NCBI RefSeq assembly: GCF_900290195.1
Contig: NZ_OLMF01000004.1
Location: forward strand, 299,501-363,500
Source: Anaerococcus marasmi
GTDB taxonomy: Bacteria; Bacillota; Clostridia; Tissierellales; Peptoniphilaceae
Length of the DNA: 64,000 bases
Reading direction: 5' to 3'
Made by a program: the position numbers and the translations under genes. Shown one piece after another: positions 11,820 to 19,918 of the stretch. Every line of letters starts with the position of its first letter. The stretch's first letter is position 1. The notes beneath the pieces are model-generated. The model was not told the DNA's origin. It saw only the letters and a list, made by a program, of their open reading frames with translations, and did no database searches.

Positions 11820-12715
11820 ATACTAAGCTAGAAATTGCTGGAGTAAAATTTAAAAATCCAGTCATAGCTGCAAGTGGAACTTTCGGTTTTGGTAAGGAGT
11901 TTTCTGAATATATAGACTTAAACAAATTAGGAGGAATATGTTCCAAAGGCCTTACCCTTCACAGGAACTTAGGTAACAAGGGAGTAAGGATTCATGAGAC
12001 TGCATCAGGAATAATGAATTCGATTGGCCTTCAGAATCCAGGCATTGACTACTTTACCAAGGAAGAATTACCTTTTCTTGAGAAATTTGATACGGTAGCA
12101 ATAGCAAATCTTGGGGGTCATAGCGTAGAAGATTATGTCAAGGGAGCGGAGATCTTAGATAAGACAAGTGTCCCTATGATTGAGCTTAATATATCTTGTC
12201 CTAACGTCAAAGAAGGGGGAATGGCCTTCGGTACTGAGCCTAAAAAGGCTTGTGAAGTTATAAAGAAGGTTAGAAATGTAACTAAAAAGCCTCTAATAGT
12301 AAAGCTATCTCCAAACGTTGGATCTATAGGTGAATTTGCTAAAATCGCAGAAGATGAAGGAGCGGATGCAATTTCTCTAATCAATACCATAAATGCTATG
12401 GCTATAGATATCAGGAAGAAAAGGCCGGTATTTGAGAATAAGACTGCAGGTCTTTCAGGTCCTTGTGTAAAACCAATAGCTGTTAGGATGACCTATGAGG
12501 CAGCATCAGCTGTTAATATTCCAGTTATTGGCATGGGAGGAATAATGACCTACGAGGATGCCATAGAATTTATTATGGCGGGAGCCTCTGCAATTCAAGT
12601 TGGGACAGCAAACTTTATTGATTATAAGTCAATGGAAAATATTATAGATGGAATTTCTAATTTTATGAAAGAAGAAAATATAGGAAATCTTGAAGAAATA
12701 AGAGGAATAATTTAG
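11816..12715 (+). CDS. pyrD: Dihydroorotate dehydrogenase, catalytic subunit (class 1B)
   Basis: An FMN barrel enzyme oxidising dihydroorotate to orotate with Pyr[33 protein letters not shown] (with the active-site cysteine of the PyrDB type) and the phosphate-binding [15 protein letters not shown] are visible. At 299 residues it is normal length. AAGGAGG at 11803-11808 gives the start, overlapping pyrK by 4 nt. Cysteine rather than serine as base, together with the PyrK partner, fits class 1B. Confidence 0.95.
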
Positions 12716-12724
12716 GAGGAGATA

Positions 12725-13300
12725 ATGGATAAAACACTAGAACTACTTAAAAAATCAGATGCACTTTTGGAAGGTCACTTTATACTATCGAGTGGTAAAC
12801 ATTCGAATAAATACATACAATGTGCTAAGCTAATAGAAAATCCTGTATATTGCGAAGAAGTTGCAAATATAATAGGAGAAAAGCTTAAGGAAAAAGGCAT
12901 AGAGGTTGACCTATGCGTTGGTCCTGCTATGGGTGGAGTAATCATCTCTTATGAGCTTGCTAGAAAGCTTGGAGTAAATGCTATATTTACCGAAAGAGAA
13001 AATGGCAGGATGACCCTAAGAAGAGGCTTTGAAATCAAGGAAGGTATGAAGGTTATAATAGTAGAAGATGTAATCACTACAGGTAAGTCTTCATTTGAAA
13101 CTGTTGATGTTATAAGATCTTGTGGAGCAGAAGTCCTTGCCTTAACATCAATTGTAAATAGGTCTAATAAAGATGAAATAAATGGACTTCCAATAATTTC
13201 AGCCACAAAAATTGACGTAGATACCTGGGATGAGGACGAAATTCCGGATGAGTTAAAAAATATCCCAGCTACAAAGCCAGGATCTAGATCGCTTAAGTAA
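12725..13300 (+). CDS. pyrE: Orotate phosphoribosyltransferase
   Basis: Makes OMP from orotate and PRPP, closing the pathway before PyrF. The PRPP motif VIIVEDVITTGKSS is complete, and FILSSGKHSNKYIQC and GPAMGGVI are typical of the OPRT group found with class 1B enzymes. At 191 residues it is the short form. AGGAGG at 12715-12720 precedes the ATG, with a 9-nt gap from pyrD. It is the last gene of the pyr operon; I find no strong terminator before the next promoter at 13305. No pyrR, pyrP, carA or carB is in this operon. Confidence 0.95.
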   Translation: MDKTLELLKKSDALLEGHFILSSGKHSNKYIQCAKLIENPVYCEEVANIIGEKLKEKGIEVDLCVGPAMGGVIISYELARKLGVNAIFTERENGRMTLRRGFEIKEGMKVIIVEDVITTGKSSFETVDVIRSCGAEVLALTSIVNRSNKDEINGLPIISATKIDVDTWDEDEIPDELKNIPATKPGSRSLK

Positions 13301-13304
13301 GTCC

Positions 13305-13332
13305 TTGCATTATCTATAATTTAACATATAAT
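13305..13332 (+). promoter_or_regulatory. Promoter of the secreted glucosaminidase gene
   Basis: TTGCAT (13305-13310), a 16-bp spacer and a consensus TATAAT (13327-13332) lie just after pyrE. AAGGGGA at 13345-13351 is the ribosome binding site. Confidence 0.55.
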
Positions 13333-13356
13333 TAAATAATAGATAAGGGGATAGTT

Positions 13357-14061
13357 ATGAAGGTAAGAAATTCTATTAAAAAGTTAATATCTGCAGCCGC
13401 TATACTAACTCTAGGAGTTACTTTGGCTAACACAAAATCTTTCGCTAGTTCAAAAGATAAAAAGGACCTAATGTATTATGGTTTGCAGAAGATTAACGCC
13501 GAAACTTATAATCTTAGAGATATGAAGAAGGAAAGATTTGATAAGTTAGATAAGGATCTTGATAAAGCGATTGAGATCGGTTGCGATAATGTTGATAGCA
13601 AAAGCTATTTTTATCTCTTACAGGATATGCCTTTTACAGGAAGCGAGTTAGATTATGGCTTGGCTGACACAGGCCTTTACGGCTTGGGTCAAGACTTCAA
13701 GGAAGTTTCCGAAAAATACGGAATTAATCCATTCTTGCTAATGGCAATGGCCAAGCATGAAACGGGTAACGGGACTAGTGATTTGTTTAGAGAAAAGAAT
13801 AATCTCTTCGGATTTAATGCTATAGATCACGATCCTTATAATATGGCAAGTAAATTCAAAGATCCAAAGGATTCTATTGATACAGTTGCCAAGCATCTTA
13901 AGGAAGAATATTTAGACAAAAACGGCACATATTTTAATGGGGTTTCTGCAAAGGGCATAGGAACATCTTATGCTTCTGATCCAGAGTGGTCCCAGAAAGT
14001 TAATTCAATGATGATTGAAATCGCAGATAAAATGTTAGAAACATACAAGGCAGGTCAGTAA
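13357..14061 (+). CDS. Secreted GH73-type N-acetylglucosaminidase (peptidoglycan hydrolase)
   Basis: Residues 1-31 form a signal peptide: basic MKVRNSIKKL, a hydrophobic core and cleavage after SFA. The catalytic region resembles GH73/LytG-type glucosaminidases: INPFLLMAMAKHETGNGTS carries the general-acid glutamate, NNLFGFNAID matches the NLFGI-type motif, and YLDKNGTYFNG and SYASDPEW follow. At 234 residues it has no wall-binding repeats, so it is probably a simple exported autolysin acting on the glycan strand at growth or division. It has its own promoter and terminator and is monocistronic. Confidence 0.82.
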   Translation: MKVRNSIKKLISAAAILTLGVTLANTKSFASSKDKKDLMYYGLQKINAETYNLRDMKKERFDKLDKDLDKAIEIGCDNVDSKSYFYLLQDMPFTGSELDYGLADTGLYGLGQDFKEVSEKYGINPFLLMAMAKHETGNGTSDLFREKNNLFGFNAIDHDPYNMASKFKDPKDSIDTVAKHLKEEYLDKNGTYFNGVSAKGIGTSYASDPEWSQKVNSMMIEIADKMLETYKAGQ

Positions 14062-14075
14062 TGGCCTGTTTTTTT
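14051..14075 (+). terminator. Rho-independent terminator after the glucosaminidase
   Basis: CAGGTCA pairs with TGGCCTG (one G-T pair) around a GTAA loop, followed by seven T. The stop codon (14059-14061) lies in the loop, so the 5' arm is coding sequence. Confidence 0.85.
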
Positions 14076-14111
14076 GAATAGTAATAGTATAATGTATTAA
14101 AGGAGTAGATT

Positions 14112-15767
14112 ATGAATACAAGAGATTATTTAGAAGCTAAGTCCTTTGATGGCTACAAGTTTTTTGGAGCCCATAAGAAGGATAAGGGATATATATTTAG
14201 ACTGCTCGCTCCAAATGCTAGCGAGGCATATATTATCGGTGACTTTACCAATTGGGAAAGACAAGCTATGAGAAAGTATTCTACAGGAGTTTTTTCTATA
14301 ACTATCGATCAGGCCAAAATCGGTGATTCTTATCAGTTTATCTTAAGAGATGGCGAAAGTAAAGTAAAGAAGATTGATCCTTTCGCGAAGTCTATAGATT
14401 ACAGAGAAAAGGCTGCTGTAATATGTGATGGGTCGTATAAATTTAAGAGTAAGAAGATCAAAACTGATGTTAGGAATATTTTGCAAGTTTTTCTAGGATC
14501 TTTATTTAAGAATGAAGAGAAGTCAGCTGATGAGATTTTAAGCTCCATTATTGATCACAGCTTAGATAATAATTACGACACAATTTTTCTTATGCCAGTA
14601 AATGAATACCAAAATTATAAATCTATGGGCTATGCACCTTTGAATTTATTTTCTTATTCAAATAGATACGGGGATATAGGATTCTTTAAGAAGTTTATTG
14701 ATTTGGCTCATAAGAACAAAATAAAGGTCTTAGTAGAAATTGATATAGGTGAATTTGATCCTGATAATGCAGGGCTTATAAACTTTGATGGAAATAATAT
14801 TTATAATTATGATTACGATGATATACTCTATAATTATCATGGTTCAATTAATTTCGACCTTAGTAAGGATTTGGCGAAATCTTATATTCAAAGCGCTGTG
14901 AATTATTATTTAAAAGAATATAAGGTCGATGGAATTTATTTTCCTGCTATAGAAAATATATTATATTGGCAAGGGGATAAAAATAGGGGAATAAACAAAG
15001 AATCTTCGGAGTTTTTATCTAAGTTAAATACCCACATCAAAGAATCTAAGGCTTTAAGTCTTGCTAGCTTTAGTGGAGAGTATAATTACGATATTGATTT
15101 TGATATGGTATTTGATAATAAAACTAAAGCTTGTCTCAATATGCTAAAAGATCAACCTATAAAAAGGGATTATTATAAAAACTTCATTACAGATTTAATA
15201 AATAAATCTACAAGTACAAACCTACTAGGATTTTCATATGTTGATTCTTTCCTAAATGAGGCAAGTCTTGCAATGAAGATGTATTCAGACGATAAGAAAT
15301 TAGAACAACTTAAAACTTTGTTTACCTTCATGTATACAATCAAATCTCCTAAAATGCTTTTTATGGGAGATGATTCAGGAGATCTTAAGACATTTTCAGT
15401 CTATAACAAATTTGACTTTAAGAATTTTGACAATAATATAGAAGAATTAAATACTTACTATAAGGATATAAGCGATTTATTTATAAAAGAAAATTGTCTA
15501 AATGATAAAGATAGCGAAGTAAGCCTATTAGATATTGAAGGCTATAGTCTCTACGCTTACAAGAGAAGCTTTAAAAACCATAATTTATTGGTAATAGTAA
15601 ACTTTACAGATATAGATTACGAAATAAAATCTCCTTACGACTTAGAAGAATTGATTAATACAGAAGACTTAAAATATAAGGGGTCAGGTAATATTAACGG
15701 TAGCTTAAAAAAGGGAGATAATATTTACATCATGCCTTTTGGATCAGCTATATTTAGAATAAAATAA
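14112..15767 (+). CDS. GlgB-like protein lacking all four catalytic regions (predicted pseudo-branching enzyme)
   Basis: An N-terminal CBM48-like module (residues 14-105, with IIGDFTNWE) precedes a GH13-like barrel and beta C-domain, but 551 residues is short for GlgB. Region I reads VLVEIDIGEFD instead of VILDWVPAHFP. Region II reads VDGIYFPAIENILYW, with Pro278 where the nucleophile aspartate belongs and Tyr276 for arginine. Region III reads LSLASFSG, with Ser319 at the acid/base glutamate. Region IV reads FSYVDS for LSHDEV. The frame is intact and flanks such as SMGYAPLNLF and RYGDIGFFKKFIDLAHK remain GlgB-like. A glucan-binding scaffold or regulator is my inference. AAGGAG (14099-14104) starts it. 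Confidence 0.75.
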   Translation: MNTRDYLEAKSFDGYKFFGAHKKDKGYIFRLLAPNASEAYIIGDFTNWERQAMRKYSTGVFSITIDQAKIGDSYQFILRDGESKVKKIDPFAKSIDYREKAAVICDGSYKFKSKKIKTDVRNILQVFLGSLFKNEEKSADEILSSIIDHSLDNNYDTIFLMPVNEYQNYKSMGYAPLNLFSYSNRYGDIGFFKKFIDLAHKNKIKVLVEIDIGEFDPDNAGLINFDGNNIYNYDYDDILYNYHGSINFDLSKDLAKSYIQSAVNYYLKEYKVDGIYFPAIENILYWQGDKNRGINKESSEFLSKLNTHIKESKALSLASFSGEYNYDIDFDMVFDNKTKACLNMLKDQPIKRDYYKNFITDLINKSTSTNLLGFSYVDSFLNEASLAMKMYSDDKKLEQLKTLFTFMYTIKSPKMLFMGDDSGDLKTFSVYNKFDFKNFDNNIEELNTYYKDISDLFIKENCLNDKDSEVSLLDIEGYSLYAYKRSFKNHNLLVIVNFTDIDYEIKSPYDLEELINTEDLKYKGSGNINGSLKKGDNIYIMPFGSAIFRIK

Positions 15768-15773
15768 AAAAAG

Positions 15774-15962
15774 TGGCTGTTGCAGAATGAATAAATCGTA
15801 GCGCTATCATTAGAAGAAGCTCTAGGGAAAGATTAACTAAGCCTGGGGCTTATCGCCTATTAGCCTGCGGGCTTCAATTGGCCTAGCGGCTAGGAGAGGT
15901 AAATTTCCTAAGAGCACCTTCTAACGATGGTAGGATGATTATTCATAGTTTTGCAACAGCCA
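15774..15962 (-). repeat. 189-bp foldback element (MITE-like) or structured 3'-UTR RNA
   Basis: TGGCTGTTGCA (15774-15784) and TGCAACAGCCA (15952-15962) are perfect 11-bp inverted ends. Pairing continues inward: ATGAATAA/TTATTCAT (15787-15794/15939-15946), TTAGAAG/CTTCTAA (15810-15816/15918-15924) and CTCT..GGAAA/TTTCC..AGAG. The apex carries three small hairpins, including CCTAG-CGG-CTAGG (15882-15894). Read on the - strand, the closing stem is followed by seven T (15766-15772), so it can terminate transcription of the CBS gene. The ends recall the GGCTGTTGCA-type ends of some Firmicutes insertion sequences (from memory). A small RNA is the alternative. Confidence 0.6.
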
Positions 15963-15970
15963 TTTTCAAT

Positions 15971-16450
15971 TTATACTAAATCTCTAGTCTTCTCAACTAG
16001 GTCATATTCATAATCTATATTGTGAGCAATATGGGTGAATCTTTCAAGGGCAACCTTTCTAGGAATAATCCCCAAAAAATATCCGTTTTTGTGTGTGATA
16101 CATACAAAGTTATTATTAACCAAAAATCTTAGGACGTCTTCAAGATCATAATTATCAAATAAGATTGGAACGACTTGATTCATCACTTCCTTAACCTTAA
16201 TAGCCTGAAGCTTATCCTCATCGAATAGAGAAAGATCATCGAAACTTGTAACTATATCAGATATAGATATAAGTCCTCGTACGTGGTTTTCCCCGTCAAG
16301 AACTGGTATTATTTGATAGCCTGAATTTGACAAGACTAAAACTGCGTGAAGGAGAGTATCTTCTTCGTTACAAGTAGCCACATCTTTTGCCGGAATCATA
16401 AGATTTTCGGTTGGTCTGTAAAACATATCTTCAATTACATTACTTATCAT
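15971..16450 (-). CDS. CBS-domain pair protein
   Basis: Residues 1-65 and 80-145 form two CBS motifs: IPAKDVATCNEEDTLLHAVL..LISISDIV and VKEVMNQVVPILFDNYDLEDVLRFLVNNNFVCI. Such pairs bind adenine nucleotides (AMP, ATP, c-di-AMP) and sense energy state; several stand-alone Firmicutes members (CbpA/CbpB type) bind c-di-AMP. This protein has no enzymatic domain, so it is probably a nucleotide sensor that acts on a partner. AGAGG is well placed ahead of the ATG on the - strand. Transcription converges with the GlgB-like gene and ends in the foldback element. Confidence 0.8.
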   Translation of the reverse strand: MISNVIEDMFYRPTENLMIPAKDVATCNEEDTLLHAVLVLSNSGYQIIPVLDGENHVRGLISISDIVTSFDDLSLFDEDKLQAIKVKEVMNQVVPILFDNYDLEDVLRFLVNNNFVCITHKNGYFLGIIPRKVALERFTHIAHNIDYEYDLVEKTRDLV

Positions 16451-16534
16451 TTTCTACCTCTTTAGGTTTACTTTAATATTCTTTCAATTCTCTTTTAAGT
16501 AATTATATTATATTTATATGTGTTTTTAATGTAG

Positions 16535-16579
16535 AAAAAAGCTAGCCTAAATATATCACTTAGATAATTCAGACTAGCT
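16535..16579 (-). terminator. Terminator of the tRNA-Ser/SRP RNA transcript
   Basis: On the - strand AGCTAGTCTGAAT pairs with ATTTAGGCTAGCT (two G-U pairs) around a 14-nt loop and is followed by a T-run (complement of 16535-16540). Confidence 0.8.
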
Positions 16580-16585
16580 CATATG

Positions 16586-16852
16586 TAAGCACACCCAAGG
16601 TCGAACTTAGAATTTTTAACAGTGTCCAGAAAGACTAACTCATGTTAGGTTGGCTTACGGCACACAGAAAGTACCGCTTAATGCTGCTACGTTCCCGTCC
16701 TGACATGATTCACAGCTTTCTGTTGCGTAAGTTCTAACAATCAACACCAATCTTAAAGGTCTTAATAAAAACCCTAAGCCCTCACTTGGGGATTAAACCC
16801 TGCTATAGCGGATTGCAGGTTACAAGGCACCGCTAACTCCCTGTCTAGTGCA
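16586..16852 (-). ncRNA. ffs: Signal recognition particle RNA (large, Alu-domain type)
   Basis: The - strand carries the conserved helix 8 Ffh-binding core: GTCAGGACGGGAAC (16685-16698 region) with AGCAGCATTAAGCGG. The 5' half has the Alu-domain hallmarks GGTGCCTTGTAACC and TGCAATCCGCTATAGCAGGG, so it is the B. subtilis scRNA-like long form of about 265 nt rather than the short 4.5S form. ACAGAAAG/CTTTCTGT and CTTACG/CGTAAG form the central rod. The 5' end directly abuts the tRNA-Ser CCA, so both must be cut from one precursor. Ends are approximate. Confidence 0.9.
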
Positions 16853-16945
16853 TGGCGGAGAGCATGGGATTTGAACCCATGATACGCTTACAATACGTAT
16901 ACACGATTTCCAATCGTGCTCCTTCAACCACTCGGACAGCTCTCC
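16853..16945 (-). tRNA. tRNA-Ser(GGA)
   Basis: A 93-nt cloverleaf with long variable arm on the - strand: acceptor GGAGAGC/GCTCTCC, anticodon stem-loop ACGATTGGAAATCGT with anticodon GGA, T-loop GGTTCAAATCC and encoded CCA at 16853-16855. It reads UCC/UCU serine codons. It is directly followed by the SRP RNA. Confidence 0.95.
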
Positions 16946-16960
16946 TCGCTACATTAGTAG

Positions 16961-16988
16961 ACTATACCCCATATAAATAATAAAGCAA
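16961..16988 (-). promoter_or_regulatory. Promoter of tRNA-Ser/SRP RNA
   Basis: On the - strand TTGCTT (complement of 16983-16988), a 16-bp spacer and TATAGT (complement of 16961-16966) lie about 16 bp before the tRNA 5' end. Confidence 0.55.
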
Positions 16989-17044
16989 AATAAAGTTCTG
17001 ATTTTTCTTAGTGATAATGTTTACTTATTATTAGAGGAGACTTA

Positions 17045-17053
17045 TGGTATAAT
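17045..17053 (+). promoter_or_regulatory. Extended -10 promoter of dnaX operon
   Basis: TGGTATAAT is an extended -10 element. No convincing -35 is present. GAAAGGAAA at 17064-17072 is the ribosome binding site of dnaX. Confidence 0.5.
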
Positions 17054-17076
17054 AATCCTGATAGAAAGGAAATAAT

Positions 17077-18960
17077 ATGGCAAAAGCTTTGTATAGGCAG
17101 TACAGGCCCAAGACCTTCGACCAAGTTTTAGGTCAGGATAGGGTTGTAAATGTCCTAAAAAATCAAGTTAATAATAATAACTTTTCCCATGCTTATATTT
17201 TTGCTGGCGAGAGAGGATGCGGGAAAACAACTTGTGCAAAAATCTTTGCAAAAGCTATCAACTGCTTGCATCCTGTTGATGGTTCACCCTGTCTTGAGTG
17301 TGAGAATTGTAAGGCCATTGATGATGAATCTACTATCGATATAATAGAGATGGATGCGGCTAGCAATAGAAGAATAGATGATATTAGAAATCTTAAGGAT
17401 AATGTTATCTATCCACCTAACAAGCTTAAGTATAAGGTCTATATAATAGACGAGGCTCATATGATTACAAGGGAGGCATTCAATGCTTTACTTAAAATAA
17501 TGGAAGAGCCTCCAAGTCATCTTGTTTTTATCTTAGCTACGACAGAAATTGACAAGATTCCTAATACTATTTTATCAAGAGCACAGAATTACGAGTTCAA
17601 TAAGATAGACAAAGGTAAGATAAAAGAGCAAATATCCTTAATTCTCAAAGATAAGGATATAGAAATGGAAAATGAGGCTATAGATCTTATAATTAGGAAA
17701 GCAAAAGGTGCTATGCGTGATGCATTAAGCATCTTGGATCAAGTCTTATCCTACGATACAAAAGCTTATAAGTTATCTGACGTGGAAAATCTTCTAGGTG
17801 TAGTTGATTTCTATGATATAGATAAGCTTACTAATTCAATTTTTTCATATAACCAAAAACAAGCTCTATCCTATATATTTTCTTTAAGAGAAAATAATAA
17901 GTCTAATAAGGATATAATTGATTCTCTTATAAACTATTTTAGGGATATTATGGTTTATAAAATGAGCGAAGATCCGGATCTTTTCGATAATGAAGAAAGA
18001 TTTGACTTTATAAAGAAAAGAGCAGGAGAAATTGAAATCGATAGATTGCTGGATTTACTAGATATATTAAATGAATATTCTACTAAGATTAGGTCATCTG
18101 ACAATACAGATTTGATAGTGGAGCTTATGGCAATAAGACTTATAAACTCCAAAGATGTAAAATCCTTAGATTCGAGGATTAGGGCCTTAGAAGCCAATAA
18201 TGAGAAAGACTTAATGAGTATAATCAATAGATTGGTTGATGATAAACTCTCAAATCTCGATTTTAGTAAATATGAAAATATCAGTGACAGTAATGGTAGA
18301 AACGCATCATATACAGTTGTTAATAATAATGATATAAGCGATGTAAAAGAAGATAGGTCTTATAATACAGAAATAGTCGACGAAAATATAGATTTACCAT
18401 ACGAAGAGGATAATGAATCTCCTCCAATGGAGATTACAAATGATTCCAATACAAAGGATAATTTGAACGAATCATCTGAGGAATTCGAAAAGAATCGATC
18501 AATCGATATTCCTTCAAAAATGCTTGATGATATAAGGGATATGATTATAAATACAGCGGGTAGGATGTTAAAGCCGATGTTTGAGAAAGATGGCTTTAAT
18601 TATATCTATAGACCAGGAGAATTTGTCCTTTATCTTAAGGATGAGTTCTATGGGATTTTCATCCAGACCAAGACTGATGATATAAGTAAAGAACTGAATG
18701 AAATACTAGATGATGAAGTGGTATTTTCTGTAGATAATTACTCGAATTTTATAGAGAAAAAAGACAGTAATTCGGATAGAGAAAAATCTGATAAGCTCGA
18801 AAAAGAAGAAAAAAAAACCAAAAAAATAGAAAAACTAGACGATAATAATAAGACTAATAGCGAAAAAAAAAGTCTAGCGAAGGAAGAGGATACTAAGAAA
18901 AATCAATCTAATTTAGATAGGTTGAAAAAAATATTTAAAGAAGAATTAATTGTAAAATAA
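17077..18960 (+). CDS. dnaX: DNA polymerase III subunit gamma/tau
   Basis: The clamp-loader ATPase. Walker A GERGCGKT (residues 44-51), a zinc module with Cys63, Cys72, Cys75 and Cys78, DEAH Walker B ([10 protein letters not shown]), sensor 1 [16 protein letters not shown] and the [11 protein letters not shown] segment are present. Domain III follows to about residue 370. The C-terminal tail of about 250 residues is low-complexity and charged (D, N, E, K) with one short folded stretch (about 478-570), as in other Firmicutes tau forms. The lysine-rich end (…[14 protein letters not shown]) may give frameshifting at the A-run near 18810, but I cannot confirm gamma production. First gene of dnaX-ybaB-recR. 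Confidence 0.96.
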   Translation: MAKALYRQYRPKTFDQVLGQDRVVNVLKNQVNNNNFSHAYIFAGERGCGKTTCAKIFAKAINCLHPVDGSPCLECENCKAIDDESTIDIIEMDAASNRRIDDIRNLKDNVIYPPNKLKYKVYIIDEAHMITREAFNALLKIMEEPPSHLVFILATTEIDKIPNTILSRAQNYEFNKIDKGKIKEQISLILKDKDIEMENEAIDLIIRKAKGAMRDALSILDQVLSYDTKAYKLSDVENLLGVVDFYDIDKLTNSIFSYNQKQALSYIFSLRENNKSNKDIIDSLINYFRDIMVYKMSEDPDLFDNEERFDFIKKRAGEIEIDRLLDLLDILNEYSTKIRSSDNTDLIVELMAIRLINSKDVKSLDSRIRALEANNEKDLMSIINRLVDDKLSNLDFSKYENISDSNGRNASYTVVNNNDISDVKEDRSYNTEIVDENIDLPYEEDNESPPMEITNDSNTKDNLNESSEEFEKNRSIDIPSKMLDDIRDMIINTAGRMLKPMFEKDGFNYIYRPGEFVLYLKDEFYGIFIQTKTDDISKELNEILDDEVVFSVDNYSNFIEKKDSNSDREKSDKLEKEEKKTKKIEKLDDNNKTNSEKKSLAKEEDTKKNQSNLDRLKKIFKEELIVK

Positions 18961-18974
18961 AGGAGATAATAATT

Positions 18975-19313
18975 ATGGCAAGAGGCGGATTTAGACCAGG
19001 TGCAGGAAACATGAACAATATGATGAAACAAGTTAAGAAGATGCAAGAGCAAATGGAAAAGGCTCAATCTGAAATAGAAGAAAAAGAATTCTCATCATCT
19101 GCAGGAGGTGGAGTAGTAGAAGCTACAGTCAATGGAAAAAAAGAAGTAGTTAACATAAAGATTGACCCGGATGTAGTTGACCCAGAAGATGTTGAAATGC
19201 TAGAGGACTTGATTATGGTTGCTGTAAACGATGCAAGTAAGAAGGCAAGCGACTACAATGAAGAGACAATGGGTAAACTTACAGGCGGAATAAATATACC
19301 TGGTCTTATGTAA
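18975..19313 (+). CDS. YbaB/EbfC family nucleoid-associated protein
   Basis: A 112-residue DNA-binding protein. [19 protein letters not shown] is the N-terminal helical segment, followed by [20 protein letters not shown] and the dimer helix [21 protein letters not shown], all typical of YbaB/EbfC. The position between dnaX and recR is the conserved one. AAGGAGA at 18959-18965 gives the start. It is thought to bind DNA as a homodimer and may help RecR-linked repair. Confidence 0.93.
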   Translation: MARGGFRPGAGNMNNMMKQVKKMQEQMEKAQSEIEEKEFSSSAGGGVVEATVNGKKEVVNIKIDPDVVDPEDVEMLEDLIMVAVNDASKKASDYNEETMGKLTGGINIPGLM

Positions 19314-19918
19314 TGGCTTTATATCCAGAATCCTTACAAAACTTAATAGAACAATTTCAAAAGCTACCTACGATTGGAAGAAAAAGCGCAGAAAGACTCG
19401 CTATGGCGGTTGTAGAATCTGATTATAAGTCAGTAGACGATTTTTCTAAAAGCCTTACTGAAGTCAAAGATAGAATACACACCTGTAAGATATGTGGCAA
19501 TCTAACTGAGGATGAAGTGTGCGATATCTGTAAGGATATAACGAGAAGTGAAGAGTATTTGTGTATAGTAGAAGATGTGAGAAATCTTATAGCTATCGAG
19601 AAATCGCACGCCTACAGGGGTAAATACCACGTTCTAGGTGGGCTAATTTCTCCATCTGATGGTCTTGGTCCTGATCAATTAAATATTGATAAGTTGCTAG
19701 AAAGAATCGAAAGAGAAAACATCGAGGAAGTAATTCTTGCGATTTCATCAACGATTGAAGGGGAAACAACTGTTTTGTTTTTAACAAACTTACTATCTAA
19801 AAGAAATATTAAGATTACTAAGCTTGCTCAAGGAATACCGGTTGGTTCTAACCTGGAATACTTCGACCAGTTAACTCTAGAAAGAGCCCTTGAAGATAGG
19901 AGAGAGATTATTGATTAA
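19313..19918 (+). CDS. recR: Recombination protein RecR
   Basis: Helix-hairpin-helix LPTIGRKSAERLA near the N-terminus, a four-cysteine zinc finger (Cys58, Cys61, Cys70, Cys73), the Toprim core (LCIVEDVRNLIAIE) and the C-terminal Walker-like ALEDRRE are all in place at 201 residues. It loads RecA with RecO/RecF at gaps. Its ATG shares a base with the ybaB stop (TAATG), and the lipoprotein start lies inside its 3' end. Confidence 0.96.
   Translation: MALYPESLQNLIEQFQKLPTIGRKSAERLAMAVVESDYKSVDDFSKSLTEVKDRIHTCKICGNLTEDEVCDICKDITRSEEYLCIVEDVRNLIAIEKSHAYRGKYHVLGGLISPSDGLGPDQLNIDKLLERIERENIEEVILAISSTIEGETTVLFLTNLLSKRNIKITKLAQGIPVGSNLEYFDQLTLERALEDRREIID

Noticed and set aside
15774-15962. 6S RNA at the foldback element
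   Set aside because: No open central bubble; pairing continues almost to the tip and the ends are perfect inverted repeats, which fits a foldback element better. The RNA at 37803 is a better, though still uncertain, 6S candidate.
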